Source: Leuconostoc litchii
Lineage (GTDB): Bacteria; Bacillota; Bacilli; Lactobacillales; Lactobacillaceae
Assembly: GCF_008107645.1 (NCBI RefSeq)
Contig: NZ_SDGY01000005.1
Coordinates: forward strand, 148,792 to 206,912
Length of the DNA stretch: 58,121 nt
Direction of reading: 5' to 3'
In this document: positions 45,627-54,657 of the stretch, piece by piece
Layout of the letters: each line of letters opens with the position of its first letter
How positions within the stretch are numbered: the first letter of the stretch is position 1
Program-made: the position numbers and the translations under genes
Notes under the pieces: model-generated
What the model was told of the DNA's origin: nothing
The model's input: only the letters and a program-made list of their open reading frames with translations
Database searches by the model: none

Positions 45627-47066
45627 ATGTCTGAACGTAGAGGGCAGATACAACGTAATTTAAAGACACGTCATGTGTCGATGATTGCATTAGGTGGGTC
45701 GATTGGTACTGGGTTGTTTGTTGCTTCAGGAGCTACTGTTGCTCAAGCAGGCCCATTAGGTGCTATTGTAGCTTATTTAGCAATAGGTGTAATGGTTTAT
45801 TTTCTAATGACATCATTAGGAGAAATGGCAACATATTCACCAACGTCCGGTTCATTTTCTGACTATGCTGGCAAATATGTTGACCCGGCTTTGGGATTTG
45901 CTATGGGTTGGAACTATTGGTTTAATTGGGCAATCACGTTAGCAGTTGATATCGTGGCTGTTGGTTTGGTGGCTGAATTTTGGTTTCCTCACACACCGGG
46001 TTGGATATTCTCTGCAGTGGCCTTATTACTTATATTCTTAATTAACATTTTTTCCGTTGGTACTTTTGGAGAAGCTGAATTTTGGTTATCTATGATTAAA
46101 GTCGTAACTATTATAGCTTTCTTAGTCATTGGATTGGCAACCATTTTTGGTATTATTCATTCTGATGTTAATGTAATGAAAAATCTTTCAGTTGGTAATC
46201 ATGGATTTGTTGGCGGACCGCAAGCAATTCTATCTGTATTTGTTGTTGCTGGTTTTTCATTTCAAGGAACAGAATTAATTGGAATTACTGCTGGAGAGGC
46301 TAAAGACCCAGATAAGTCTGTACCAAAAGCTATTAATCAAGTATTCTGGCGTATTCTATTGTTCTACATATTAGCAATTTTTGTTATTTCGGCCTTAGTT
46401 TACTACCGAGATCCGCGTTTGTTAAGTTCATCAACAGAAAATATTGCTGTTTCACCGTTTACTATTGTCTTTAAAAACGCTGGTATTGCTTTTGCGGCTA
46501 GTCTAATGAATGCAGTTATCCTTACTTCAATTGTTTCTTCGGCTAACTCTGGTTCATATGCTTCTACACGTATGCTATATGCTATGGCACGAAAGGGTGA
46601 TGCGCCTAAAATTTTCAGTAAATTATCTAAGAGAGGTGTGCCGGTTGCAGCCTTACTATTGACCACTGCTATTGGTTTATTAGCTTTTATTGCTAATACA
46701 AAAGGTGGTTCTGTTGCCTATACTTGGCTGGTGAATGCTTCTGGTTTGACTGGTTTTATTGCATGGGTTGGCATTGCTGTTTCTCATTATCGTTTCCGTC
46801 GCGCATATGTTGCCCAAGGGAAAAACTTATCAGATTTGAAATACAAGGCAAAATGGTTTCCGTTTGGACCTTTGTTTGCTCTTGTAGTTTCGATAGGGGT
46901 TATTATTGGTCAAGATCCTGCGAGTTTTACCAATCTTAATTGGGAAAAGATTTTTGTGACATATTTGTCAGTACCATTGTTTGTGATTTTGTATCTATGG
47001 TACAAAATTAGAAATAAAACAAAGGTCATTGATTTGAAAGATGTAGATTTGGATCAATATAAATAA
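45627..47066 (+). CDS. lysP: Lysine-specific permease of the APC family
   Basis: A 479-residue permease with 12 membrane segments. VSMIALGGSIGTGLFVASGA is the TM1 substrate motif of the AAT/LysP group; FSFQGTELIGITAGEAKDPD is the matching TM6 part, and EAKDP is followed by KSVPKAINQVFWRI as in LysP. The lysine riboswitch directly in front makes lysine the most likely substrate. AAAGGAGA precedes the ATG. Confidence 0.92.
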   Translation: MSERRGQIQRNLKTRHVSMIALGGSIGTGLFVASGATVAQAGPLGAIVAYLAIGVMVYFLMTSLGEMATYSPTSGSFSDYAGKYVDPALGFAMGWNYWFNWAITLAVDIVAVGLVAEFWFPHTPGWIFSAVALLLIFLINIFSVGTFGEAEFWLSMIKVVTIIAFLVIGLATIFGIIHSDVNVMKNLSVGNHGFVGGPQAILSVFVVAGFSFQGTELIGITAGEAKDPDKSVPKAINQVFWRILLFYILAIFVISALVYYRDPRLLSSSTENIAVSPFTIVFKNAGIAFAASLMNAVILTSIVSSANSGSYASTRMLYAMARKGDAPKIFSKLSKRGVPVAALLLTTAIGLLAFIANTKGGSVAYTWLVNASGLTGFIAWVGIAVSHYRFRRAYVAQGKNLSDLKYKAKWFPFGPLFALVVSIGVIIGQDPASFTNLNWEKIFVTYLSVPLFVILYLWYKIRNKTKVIDLKDVDLDQYK

Positions 47067-47118
47067 TGCATACAAAAAAAGTCACTACTTCAGTAGTGAC
47101 TTTTTTGTATGCATTATT
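47062..47118. terminator. Extended palindromic terminator between lysP and usp
   Basis: Arms of 27 and 26 nt with a single-base bulge and a TC loop. The core is GTCACTACT/AGTAGTGAC, with ATAATGCATAC repeated in inverse on the outside. It begins at the lysP stop and ends at the usp stop. Confidence 0.85.
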
Positions 47119-47560
47119 ATCCGCGAACAACTAATACATCTACCTTAGCAGTTCTGGTTACGAATTCAGTAACTGAACCAATAACGAGACGTTCAACGGC
47201 ATTTAATCCAGTTGCGCCGATAACGATCAAATCAGCATTAACCTCATTGGGTACATCCTTAGCAATTAATGATTTTGGAGAGCCATATTCAATTAAATAA
47301 TCAACATTTTTAACACCAGCTTCAGTTGCTTGTGACTTATACTTTTCTAGACTCTTACGAGTTTCATCTGAAACAGCTTCAACCATTGTATCATCGAAGC
47401 TAGCTACATTTTGAAATGCACGGGTATCGATAACGTTTAAAATTGATAAAACACCTTGTTCACCAGCGTCTAGTGTCAATTCAATTGCGCGAGTTAATGC
47501 AGCTTCAGATTCTTTTGAGCCATCCATTGGTACTAAAATCTTGTGATAATTTGCTGTCAT
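47117..47560 (-). CDS. Universal stress protein, UspA family
   Basis: A 147-residue nucleotide-binding stress protein. YHKILVPMDGSKESEAAL starts the alpha/beta fold. The ATP-binding motif is near the end: VIGATGLNAVERLVIGSVTE (G-2x-G-9x-G-S/T). AAGGGA precedes the ATG ending at 47560; the in-frame extension upstream is not needed. It lies downstream of a 6S-like RNA transcribed on the same strand. Confidence 0.92.
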   Translation of the reverse strand: MTANYHKILVPMDGSKESEAALTRAIELTLDAGEQGVLSILNVIDTRAFQNVASFDDTMVEAVSDETRKSLEKYKSQATEAGVKNVDYLIEYGSPKSLIAKDVPNEVNADLIVIGATGLNAVERLVIGSVTEFVTRTAKVDVLVVRG

Positions 47561-47674
47561 AATAATATCCCTTCTTGCAACATGCAATGTGTTCTTCTGT
47601 ACCTCCAGTATAGCGCTTTCACGTATAAAATAACAGTATATCGTAAACTGTTTTGATAATTTATTTAGTTATAT

Positions 47675-47900
47675 AAAAAACGCCCACAAATGTGGACGCA
47701 CGGGCCATGCCCGGAACACTCAATTGATACCGTTAACCGCTACGCAGATTTTCCTCGAAATTATCGAGGTGGATGGTTCATCAGGATTGTCAGATTACCG
47801 AATGAGAGGGCATACCTTCTAAGTCTTGAATTCCCAACCGAAAAGAAAGATTGTAAGGAAAAAGCTGATGATGTAGCAATACGTATATCTGAGGAATTCA
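47675..47900 (-). ncRNA. ssrS: 6S-like RNA (lacto-usp type)
   Basis: About 226 nt on the minus strand between rarA and usp. A TATAAT box at 47912-47907 starts it, and a hairpin (CCACA/TGTGG, then TTTTTT) at 47698-47675 ends it. The two ends pair in a long interrupted stem: GAA, CTCA and GATA at 47899-47884 with TATC, TGAG and TTC at 47730-47713. A GGGC-CAT-GCCC hairpin lies near the 3' end, and CCTCGA/TCGAGG forms an apical hairpin. Size, shape and position match the lacto-usp motif, proposed to be 6S RNA. Family identity is from memory, not a search. Confidence 0.6.
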
Positions 47901-47946
47901 TATAGTATTATAACGCGAAAATCCGGTAACTTAAAGTCTTGACTTT

Positions 47947-49233
47947 TTAGTTTAAATCCTTTTGCTGTCGTTTCTTTAATGTTTTATAGACGTCGGCTAG
48001 TTGTTGTTCTACTTTTGAGTTACCCTTGGGTTTAAAATATTTAGTGTTTTTCATTTTATTTGGTAAATATTGCTGTGCAACCCAGTCATTGTCAAAATCA
48101 TGAGGATAAATGTAATCAATGCCATGATTTAAATCAACAGCACCTTTATAATGTGAATCTTTCAAATGATTGGGGATATCAAAAGTTTTACCATTACGAA
48201 TATCTTGAATTGCTGCATCTATTGCCGTGTAAGCTGCATTAGATTTTGGTGAAAGCGAGAGTTCAATAATGGCATTTGCTAATGGAATACGTGCTTCAGG
48301 AAATCCCAATGTTTGTGCTGCTTGAATTGCTGTTATGGCTCGTTGTGCAACTGCAGGATTTGCTAAACCGATGTCTTCATAGGCGATAACTGTCAATCGA
48401 CGTGCCAAAATTGGTAAGTCACCTGATTCTATAATTCGTGCAGCGTAATGTAGTGCTGCATCTGTATCGGACCCACGAATTGATTTCTGTAATGCAGAGA
48501 TAACGTCATAGTGTGCATCGCCATCTTTATCGGCGGATAGTGCTTTTCGTTGAACAGTTTCTTCAATAATGGGAAGGGAAATATGAATGATTTCAGATTC
48601 ATTTGGTTTGGTTGACAAAACAGCTAATTCCAAACCATTTAATGCACTACGTAAATCACCATTGGTTGCTCGAGATAGCTGCAATAATGCGTTCTCATCT
48701 ATGGATATATTGTACTGACCAAGCCCTTTTTTACTGTCGTTCAGGGCGCGATTCACTGCATGAATAATATCATCTGTGCTAAGACTGTTGACTTCAAATA
48801 TTTGTGTTCTAGATCGAATTGCTGGTGTGACGTTGATATAAGGATTTTCTGTGGTTGCACCAATTAAAATAATTGCACCAGATTCTAAATGAGGTAATAA
48901 GAAGTCTTGTTTTACTTTATTTAATCGGTGAATTTCATCAAGTAATAGTACTACCGTACCTGACATTTTAGCTTCTTCTGCAACAATTTGTAAATCTTTT
49001 TGACTATCAGTAGCTGCATTTAACATACGAAAAGCATACTTAGATGAACCAGCTATAGCACTAGCAATTGATGTTTTACCAGTCCCTGGTGGACCGTATA
49101 AAATCATTGAACTTAGGCGCTGGGCAGTAACCATACGCCAAATAATTTTTCCTTTACCGACAAGATGCTGTTGTCCGACAATTTCTTCAATTTTAGTTGG
49201 GCGCATGCGGTACGCTAGCGGTTCTTGTGACAT
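47947..49233 (-). CDS. rarA: Replication-associated recombination protein A (RarA/MgsA)
   Basis: A 428-residue AAA+ ATPase related to clamp-loader subunits. MRPTKIEEIVGQQHLVGKGK opens the domain, Walker A is YGPPGTGKTSIASAIAG, Walker B VVLLLDEIHRLNKVKQD and sensor 1 LIGATTENPY. The C-terminal part includes the conserved RGSDTDAALHYAARI and tetramerisation region. It acts at stalled replication forks. It follows yueI by 4 nt and precedes the 6S-like RNA. Confidence 0.94.
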   Translation of the reverse strand: MSQEPLAYRMRPTKIEEIVGQQHLVGKGKIIWRMVTAQRLSSMILYGPPGTGKTSIASAIAGSSKYAFRMLNAATDSQKDLQIVAEEAKMSGTVVLLLDEIHRLNKVKQDFLLPHLESGAIILIGATTENPYINVTPAIRSRTQIFEVNSLSTDDIIHAVNRALNDSKKGLGQYNISIDENALLQLSRATNGDLRSALNGLELAVLSTKPNESEIIHISLPIIEETVQRKALSADKDGDAHYDVISALQKSIRGSDTDAALHYAARIIESGDLPILARRLTVIAYEDIGLANPAVAQRAITAIQAAQTLGFPEARIPLANAIIELSLSPKSNAAYTAIDAAIQDIRNGKTFDIPNHLKDSHYKGAVDLNHGIDYIYPHDFDNDWVAQQYLPNKMKNTKYFKPKGNSKVEQQLADVYKTLKKRQQKDLN

Positions 49234-49237
49234 AAAT

Positions 49238-49612
49238 TTATCCTAAGTAAATATTATCAACATTGATAGCTGTATCAGCAGCCAAAACAATAGCGATGGG
49301 GTCATCTTGATGAGCAGATTTGTTTGCATCGGAAAGTAATGTGAAAGTATGCTTGCTTTGTGTTGCTAAGCCGACATACGTTGTAAAGTAATCACCCACC
49401 AGCTGTTGGTCAATTAAAACTTTACCGATACTATGTGATTTAAGTGCGGTAGCAAATTTTGATTGAATGTCTGATTTTCCTAATTGAGAAACTTTAATTG
49501 CAACAATGACGCGTTCACGAAAAGTACCAAGATAGCGATTCTGTTCGTCTGGATTAATTTTTGGTGTACCGTTTCCTAGTTGTTCTTGTTGTAAGCGTTC
49601 ATTAACGTCCAT
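49238..49612 (-). CDS. YueI family protein (DUF1694)
   Basis: A 124-residue soluble protein. YLGTFRERVIVAIKVSQLGK and the later ATQSKHTFTLLSDANKSAHQ are like YueI/DUF1694 proteins of Firmicutes, a family without known function. GGAG lies 7 nt before the ATG ending at 49612; four residues of open frame upstream were left out. It forms an operon with rarA. Confidence 0.8.
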   Translation of the reverse strand: MDVNERLQQEQLGNGTPKINPDEQNRYLGTFRERVIVAIKVSQLGKSDIQSKFATALKSHSIGKVLIDQQLVGDYFTTYVGLATQSKHTFTLLSDANKSAHQDDPIAIVLAADTAINVDNIYLG

Positions 49613-49692
49613 GATTTTCTCCAATATATTTAATAATTCTATTATACGTTATCTTACTCAATTTTATAGGATAAGGCCATTGTGAAATAAAT

Positions 49693-49722
49693 AAAAAAGC
49701 CACCTATGCAAGGTGGCTTTTT
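49693..49722. terminator. Terminator after rpsD
   Basis: AAAAGCCACCT and AGGTGGCTTTT arms with a 5-nt loop. Confidence 0.88.
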
Positions 49723-49744
49723 AACCAATAAGAGATTAACAATA

Positions 49745-50356
49745 TTAACCCAAGTGGTTGTAGTATTCGACGATTAAGGCTTCGTTGATGTCTGCATCTA
49801 ATTCTTCACGTTCTGGCAAACGAACTAATGAACCTTCAAGCTTATCAGTATCGATTGATACGAATTGTGGACGCGCCACAACTGATTCGATAGCAGCTTG
49901 GATAGGCAAAATATTCTTTGACTTTTCGCGAACTGATACAACTTGACCAGGCTGTACGCTGTATGAAGGAATATCAACGCGCTTACCATCAACTAAGATG
50001 TGACCATGGTTAACCAATTGACGTGCTTGTTGGCGTGTTGTTGCTAAACCAAGACGATAAACAATTGAATCCAAACGTTGTTCCAACAAGATCATGAAGT
50101 TAGTACCATGAGTACCCTTACGGATCTTACCAGCTTTGTTAAACAAAGCCTTGAATTGACGTTCAGTTAAACCGTATGTGAAGCGTAACTTTTGCTTTTC
50201 ACGCAATTGCATTCCATATTCAGAAATCTTAGCGCGACGACCGGCACCGTGATCACCAGGTGCGTAAGCACGACGTGACAATTCTTTACCAGTACCAGAC
50301 AATGAAACACCCAAGCGACGTGAGATACGCCACTTTGGACCTGTATAACGTGACAT
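49745..50356 (-). CDS. rpsD: 30S ribosomal protein S4
   Basis: A 203-residue primary 16S rRNA-binding protein. [20 protein letters not shown] starts it, and the S4 RNA-binding domain (about 93-155) has [20 protein letters not shown]. There are no N-terminal zinc cysteines, so it is the C-minus form. GGAGGA precedes the ATG ending at 50356. The leader holds a pseudoknot through which S4 probably represses its own synthesis. Confidence 0.97.
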   Translation of the reverse strand: MSRYTGPKWRISRRLGVSLSGTGKELSRRAYAPGDHGAGRRAKISEYGMQLREKQKLRFTYGLTERQFKALFNKAGKIRKGTHGTNFMILLEQRLDSIVYRLGLATTRQQARQLVNHGHILVDGKRVDIPSYSVQPGQVVSVREKSKNILPIQAAIESVVARPQFVSIDTDKLEGSLVRLPEREELDADINEALIVEYYNHLG

Positions 50357-50516
50357 GTATATGTCCTCCAAAATGTATTATGCTGTACATTTGAGGGTAA
50401 GCACCAGATGCGTGCAGCGTTTATCTTGACGTTTCTCAGAACCAGTAGCTTGGCCTTACTAACGATTTGGAACGCTGTTGACGCGCTTCTCTACTTACTG
50501 CTACTCAATTAACAAC
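50357..50516 (-). promoter_or_regulatory. S4 (rpsD) autoregulatory leader RNA
   Basis: On the minus strand AGTAGC (50505-50500) can pair with GCTACT (50449-50444), while CAGCGTT (50477-50471) pairs with AACGCTG (50421-50415). The two helices interleave, so they form a pseudoknot, as in the S4-binding leaders of Bacillus. The leader is about 160 nt. Confidence 0.55.
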
Positions 50517-50523
50517 TTATTAC

Positions 50524-50552
50524 ATAATATCAGAACCATGAATGAATAGCAA
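50524..50552 (-). promoter_or_regulatory. Promoter of rpsD
   Basis: On the minus strand TTGCTA (50552-50547) and TATTAT (50529-50524) with a 17-nt spacer. Confidence 0.7.
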
Positions 50553-50659
50553 ATTATTAAGAAAATTGTAAACGATTTGAGATTTGGCAAATCTCCTTTA
50601 ATTAAACTGTATAAGTGCTAAGATGGAAAGTGAAAATTAAAAGGTTGGAAACTACCCAT

Positions 50660-52375
50660 ATGTTTAACTTTACAGTTTTAGCAATTATATTACTTTTAGT
50701 TGTTGTCGCTTATTTAGCAATATTTGTGATGCAACGAACTACGGTCAAAAAAGTCAGTGACTTAAGAGCACGCAAAGATCAACTTGAATCTTTGAAAGTT
50801 CGAGAAGAGCTGGTTGAAGGTAGAAAATTACCTTTAACTGGTCAGTCTTTGAAAAACTATCAAAAGTTTGAGAGTGCTTTTAACGATGTCCAAAATAATA
50901 AATTTTTAAAAATCGATCAACAAGCTAACTTGGTATTGTTTGAAGCTCGAGGAATCAATTTTATTAAAACACGTAATGAACTAGAGCGGTTGCAAGATAT
51001 GGTGGATGATACAGAATCTACTATTAAAGATGTGAGAGCCGGCTTGCTGGATTTAAAAAAGACAGACGAAGAACATCGTGAGGCTATTAATGATCTCAAG
51101 AAAAAATATGAAGGTTTACGTAAACGACTTTTGGCGGAAAACTTTAAGTTCGGACCAGCTAACCCGGCGTTGGATAAATTTCTAAGTCAGCTTGAGGCTG
51201 ACTACGATGAGTTCGCAGAATTAACAGAAAATGGCGATCACGCAACTGCTTCAGATATTTATGAACAGCTTGCCATGGAAACAACGCAAATGGAAAAAAT
51301 GATGACTGATATTCCTGCGTTATTTGATCAATTAAACATTAAATATGTTGACCAACTCAATGAATTGGCACAGGGACACACAAAGCTGGTAGATTCAGGA
51401 TACGTATTTCCAAATGATAGTGTAGAACAAGAATTACAAGCTATCGATGGACAACGCCAACAAGTTTTGAACTTACTAGCAGATTTGAAACTCAAAGAAG
51501 TCGCAGAGCAAACCGGTTATATCGAACAGCGCATTGAGACGATGTACGACACGATGGAAACTGAAGTTACAGCACGTAAACATGTGACTAAAAATGCTGG
51601 AAGGCTATCTTCTGATCTATTGAGACTTCGTGAACAAAACCAGACATTGTCGATTGAACTAGACAGATTAGGGCAAAGTTTCCAATTTAACCACAAAGAA
51701 TTAGAAATACGACGTACATTGCTTGAACAAATAAATATGGCAGAAGAGCAGATTAATCATAATGATGATTTGCTTGAATCAAAAGAAATATCATATAGTG
51801 AATTACGCATTCAGCAGGAAAAATTGTTAAAACAGTTTGAAGAAATTGAAACGCAGCAAGTTGAAATTTGGGATAAAATTTCTGGATTAGAAAAGGCAGA
51901 ACGCTCAGCACGACAATTGGGTGGTCAGTACCAAAAAGAAATTGAAGCTATCAAGCATGCAGTAGAGCGTATGAACTTACCTGGGTTGCCCAGTGTATAT
52001 TTGGAGTACTTCTTTGCTGTTTCAAATGAACTTAAGCGTTTAGCTAAATCACTTAATACCAACTTAATTGATATGGATGAAGTACAGCGCCAATTGAACA
52101 TTGTGTCGGCTGACATTGATACTTTGAGAGGTAAAACAGAAGAAGTAGTTGACCAAGCTGCGTTGACGGAACAACTGTTACAGTATGCCAATAGATTCCG
52201 TGCTACGAACGAACGTGTTGCAGCTGCAAGTGAACAGGCTAGAATGTTTTATGAAAGAGATTATAATTTTAAGCAGGCCATGGATGTTCTCGGGGAGGCA
52301 TTAAACAGTGCTGAACCAGGTGTGTATGAAAGATTGGTTGATTCATATATGCGGCGTAAGTCGCCATTAGTATGA
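50660..52375 (+). CDS. ezrA: Septation ring formation regulator EzrA
   Basis: A 571-residue protein with one N-terminal membrane helix (about 4-24, VLAIILLLVVVAYLAIFVM) and a cytoplasmic body of spectrin-like coiled-coil repeats (about 90-560). Length and layout match EzrA, which binds FtsZ, prevents extra Z-rings and links division to wall synthesis. The ATG at 50660 begins the membrane helix; the ribosome-binding site AAGG/GGA is weak and distant. Monocistronic, divergent from rpsD. Confidence 0.92.
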   Translation: MFNFTVLAIILLLVVVAYLAIFVMQRTTVKKVSDLRARKDQLESLKVREELVEGRKLPLTGQSLKNYQKFESAFNDVQNNKFLKIDQQANLVLFEARGINFIKTRNELERLQDMVDDTESTIKDVRAGLLDLKKTDEEHREAINDLKKKYEGLRKRLLAENFKFGPANPALDKFLSQLEADYDEFAELTENGDHATASDIYEQLAMETTQMEKMMTDIPALFDQLNIKYVDQLNELAQGHTKLVDSGYVFPNDSVEQELQAIDGQRQQVLNLLADLKLKEVAEQTGYIEQRIETMYDTMETEVTARKHVTKNAGRLSSDLLRLREQNQTLSIELDRLGQSFQFNHKELEIRRTLLEQINMAEEQINHNDDLLESKEISYSELRIQQEKLLKQFEEIETQQVEIWDKISGLEKAERSARQLGGQYQKEIEAIKHAVERMNLPGLPSVYLEYFFAVSNELKRLAKSLNTNLIDMDEVQRQLNIVSADIDTLRGKTEEVVDQAALTEQLLQYANRFRATNERVAAASEQARMFYERDYNFKQAMDVLGEALNSAEPGVYERLVDSYMRRKSPLV

Positions 52376-52376
52376 T

Positions 52377-52413
52377 AAAAAAAGCATCGCTTACATTGGA
52401 GCGGTGCTTTTTA
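52377..52413. terminator. Terminator between ezrA and the permease
   Basis: AAAGCA/TGCTTT outer arms with an inner CGCT/AGCG stem, T-run on both strands. Confidence 0.8.
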
Positions 52414-52414
52414 T

Positions 52415-53815
52415 TTAAGATAATTTAGAATGTTTTATACCGTAAGTAAAGTACCAGATAATACCTACTAATAGCCACAATCCAAACATTTTCATTGTTT
52501 CTACAGATAACTGTGTAATAAAGAATAGGCTGATTACACCAGCAATAAACGGTACTACTGGGTATCCTGGAACTTTGAAACCATCATGAGATAAATCTTT
52601 TCGACGACGAAGAATGAGAATTCCAAAATTAATAAAAGCAAAGGCTGTCAACGTACCAGCGTTAATCAAACTAGCCAATGTACTCAATGGAATTAAACCA
52701 GCAAATATGACTTCAATAGCAACTGCTAAAATAAGTGCGTTGACTGGTAAATGGGAGCCAGCTGAAATTTTACCTAAGCTATGAGGAAGTAAGCCGTCAC
52801 GGCCAAAGGAATAAGTTAAGCGTGAGGATGCGTAAATCAATGCTAAGATGGCTGTGAACATACCAACTAATGCACCGACAGTAATAATAATAGAAAATTG
52901 AGTCTGATGTACAACTTGAAGAGCGAATGCTGCTGGATCATCGACGCCTAAGTCTTTATAGTTGACGATACCTGTTAATACAACTGAGAACAGTGTATAT
53001 AACAGTGCTGAAATGATAACAGTACCCACAATACCTTTAGCCATTGTTTTTTGTGGGTTCTTAACTTCTGCAGCATGTGCAGCGATCGTATCAAATCCTA
53101 AAAAGGCGAAAATGATGCTAGCTGTGGCTGCCCAGATACCGTTTAGGCCAAAAAGGCCACCATGAAATTCTTTCGGGTAGAACGGTACATAATTACTGGT
53201 TTTGATGAAAAATGATCCACCAACAATAAATAAGACTAAAATAGCGATTTTAATAAAAACAGCGCCATTTTCAACTTTTTTAGAGGTGTTTAGACCACGA
53301 GACAGTATTATGGCAACAAATAGAATAATCAAGACGGCGAATAAGTTGATAACACCACCTTCCATTGGCCCAGCTGACAAAAATTTCGGCATATGAATGC
53401 CAAAAATAGTCAAAAGGTTTCCGAGATAGGCTGAAAATCCAGTGGCTATAGCCGATACTGCTAAAAAGTACTCAACAATTAATGACCAACCAAGTAACCA
53501 ACCAATAATTTCACCGTATATAGCACCACCATAAGAGTAGGCAGAGCCAGCAACCGGCATGGCGGCTGAAAATTCAGCAAAAGCCATGCCAGATAAACCA
53601 GAAAAAATAGCGGCAATTAGAAAGGCAACGGCGACAGCTGGACCTGCATGATTAGCAGCTTCGTGACCAGGTAAAATAAATATCCCAGTACCAATAACTG
53701 TTCCAACCCCTAGACCAATCAAATCACGTGTAGTTAAGACACGTGACATATGAGAATCTGCTTCGAGATAATTTTCAACAGACTCTCGTTTAAAAGCCCT
53801 TTCAAGAAGTGACAT
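52415..53815 (-). CDS. APC-family amino acid permease, YfnA/CAT-like
   Basis: A 466-residue transporter with about 12-14 segments. LIGLGVGTVIGTGIFILPGH is TM1, IFAFLGFDTIAAHAAEVKNP TM6, and VPGYPVVPFIAGVISLFFI the C-terminal part, as in the cationic amino acid/YfnA group. GGGAGAA precedes the start. It has its own terminator and no riboswitch. The amino acid cannot be specified. Confidence 0.87.
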   Translation of the reverse strand: MSLLERAFKRESVENYLEADSHMSRVLTTRDLIGLGVGTVIGTGIFILPGHEAANHAGPAVAVAFLIAAIFSGLSGMAFAEFSAAMPVAGSAYSYGGAIYGEIIGWLLGWSLIVEYFLAVSAIATGFSAYLGNLLTIFGIHMPKFLSAGPMEGGVINLFAVLIILFVAIILSRGLNTSKKVENGAVFIKIAILVLFIVGGSFFIKTSNYVPFYPKEFHGGLFGLNGIWAATASIIFAFLGFDTIAAHAAEVKNPQKTMAKGIVGTVIISALLYTLFSVVLTGIVNYKDLGVDDPAAFALQVVHQTQFSIIITVGALVGMFTAILALIYASSRLTYSFGRDGLLPHSLGKISAGSHLPVNALILAVAIEVIFAGLIPLSTLASLINAGTLTAFAFINFGILILRRRKDLSHDGFKVPGYPVVPFIAGVISLFFITQLSVETMKMFGLWLLVGIIWYFTYGIKHSKLS

Positions 53816-53932
53816 AATAGTTCTCCCATTTTTTAATAATTTATTTATAATAGTTATTCTATCAATTTCAAGGGTACTTGTCGAACGTTACTATAGTTTT
53901 TACGATACAATATTAAATAAGGAAATTGAAAG

Positions 53933-54523
53933 ATGAAAAATAATAAAGTTTTTGTAATTACTGGTGCGACTGGTGTTGGTAAAACGACAATTGCTCGCTA
54001 TTTGCAAGATACGTATCGTATGCCACGAGTGCTTACACACACAACTCGCGTGCCACGCGAACGAGAAGAAAATGGAGTTGCCTATTATTTCGAAACGGAC
54101 AGTAGTTTTGAAGAAAATCATTATCTGGAACGCGTACAGTATGCTGGGCATAAATACGGTTCCTCATATGAAGCTTTGGAACGTGCTTGGAAAAAGAATG
54201 CTTACGTAACGATTGTTCTCGACACAGCAGGTGCGATCACTTATGCGCGGGAACTAGGTGATCAGGCTGTGATTGTTTTTGTGACGGTGACGCATCCAGA
54301 TATGTTGATTGATCGAGTACAGGTACGTGGGGATGATCCTCTGATTGTCAAACAAAGAATAGATTCGCCAGAATTTTTAAGAGATGTTACGTTACCTCGT
54401 GAGCTGAAAAATGTTGCTTATGAACTGGCAAATGATGATTGGGCAAAGACTAAGGTACATTTGGACTTATTAGTTAGTGATATTATGAGCGGCCGTAGTT
54501 TACCGAAAAAAGATAAAATGTGA
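53933..54523 (+). CDS. Guanylate kinase-like P-loop protein
   Basis: A 196-residue kinase. ITGATGVGKTTIARYLQ (residues 9-25) is the P-loop, HTTRVPREREENGVAYYFE matches the GMP-binding lobe (TTR-PR-x-GE), and YGSSYEALERAW follows. Guanylate kinases convert GMP to GDP. The sequence is divergent compared with essential Gmk (shorter core, odd C-terminus), so it may be a second copy with another substrate. It lies just upstream of the attenuated operon but no terminator separates them. Confidence 0.75.
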   Translation: MKNNKVFVITGATGVGKTTIARYLQDTYRMPRVLTHTTRVPREREENGVAYYFETDSSFEENHYLERVQYAGHKYGSSYEALERAWKKNAYVTIVLDTAGAITYARELGDQAVIVFVTVTHPDMLIDRVQVRGDDPLIVKQRIDSPEFLRDVTLPRELKNVAYELANDDWAKTKVHLDLLVSDIMSGRSLPKKDKM

Positions 54524-54540
54524 TTTTGATAATAAAAAAT

Positions 54541-54569
54541 TTGACAAATCAATGAATTAATATTAAAAT
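54541..54569 (+). promoter_or_regulatory. Consensus promoter of the aromatic operon
   Basis: TTGACA (54541-54546, full consensus) and TAAAAT (54564-54569) with a 17-nt spacer. Transcription should start near 54576, 25 nt before the leader peptide. Confidence 0.8.
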
Positions 54570-54600
54570 TAATCTCATAAAAAAGAAAAGGTTTTAACAC

Positions 54601-54657
54601 ATGTCACGTTTAATGAACAAAACTACAGCAAATTTTTACTTTAAGTATTTTGGTTAA
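54601..54657 (+). CDS. Phe/Tyr-rich leader peptide, 18 codons
   Basis: ATG to TAA encodes MSRLMNKTTANFYFKYFG. Residues 12-17 are Phe, Tyr, Phe, Lys, Tyr, Phe, so five of six consecutive codons are aromatic, all TTT, TAC or TAT. AAAAGG lies upstream at usable spacing. Its last codons (54643-54653) form the first arm of the alternative RNA helices behind it. The peptide itself probably has no function; its translation senses charged tRNA-Phe and tRNA-Tyr. It is too short for normal gene finders. Confidence 0.75.
   Translation: MSRLMNKTTANFYFKYFG

Noticed and set aside
47690-47905. Plus-strand frame of 71 codons between usp and rarA
   Set aside because: It is antisense to the 6S-like RNA, has no ribosome-binding site, and its composition follows the RNA helices on the other strand.
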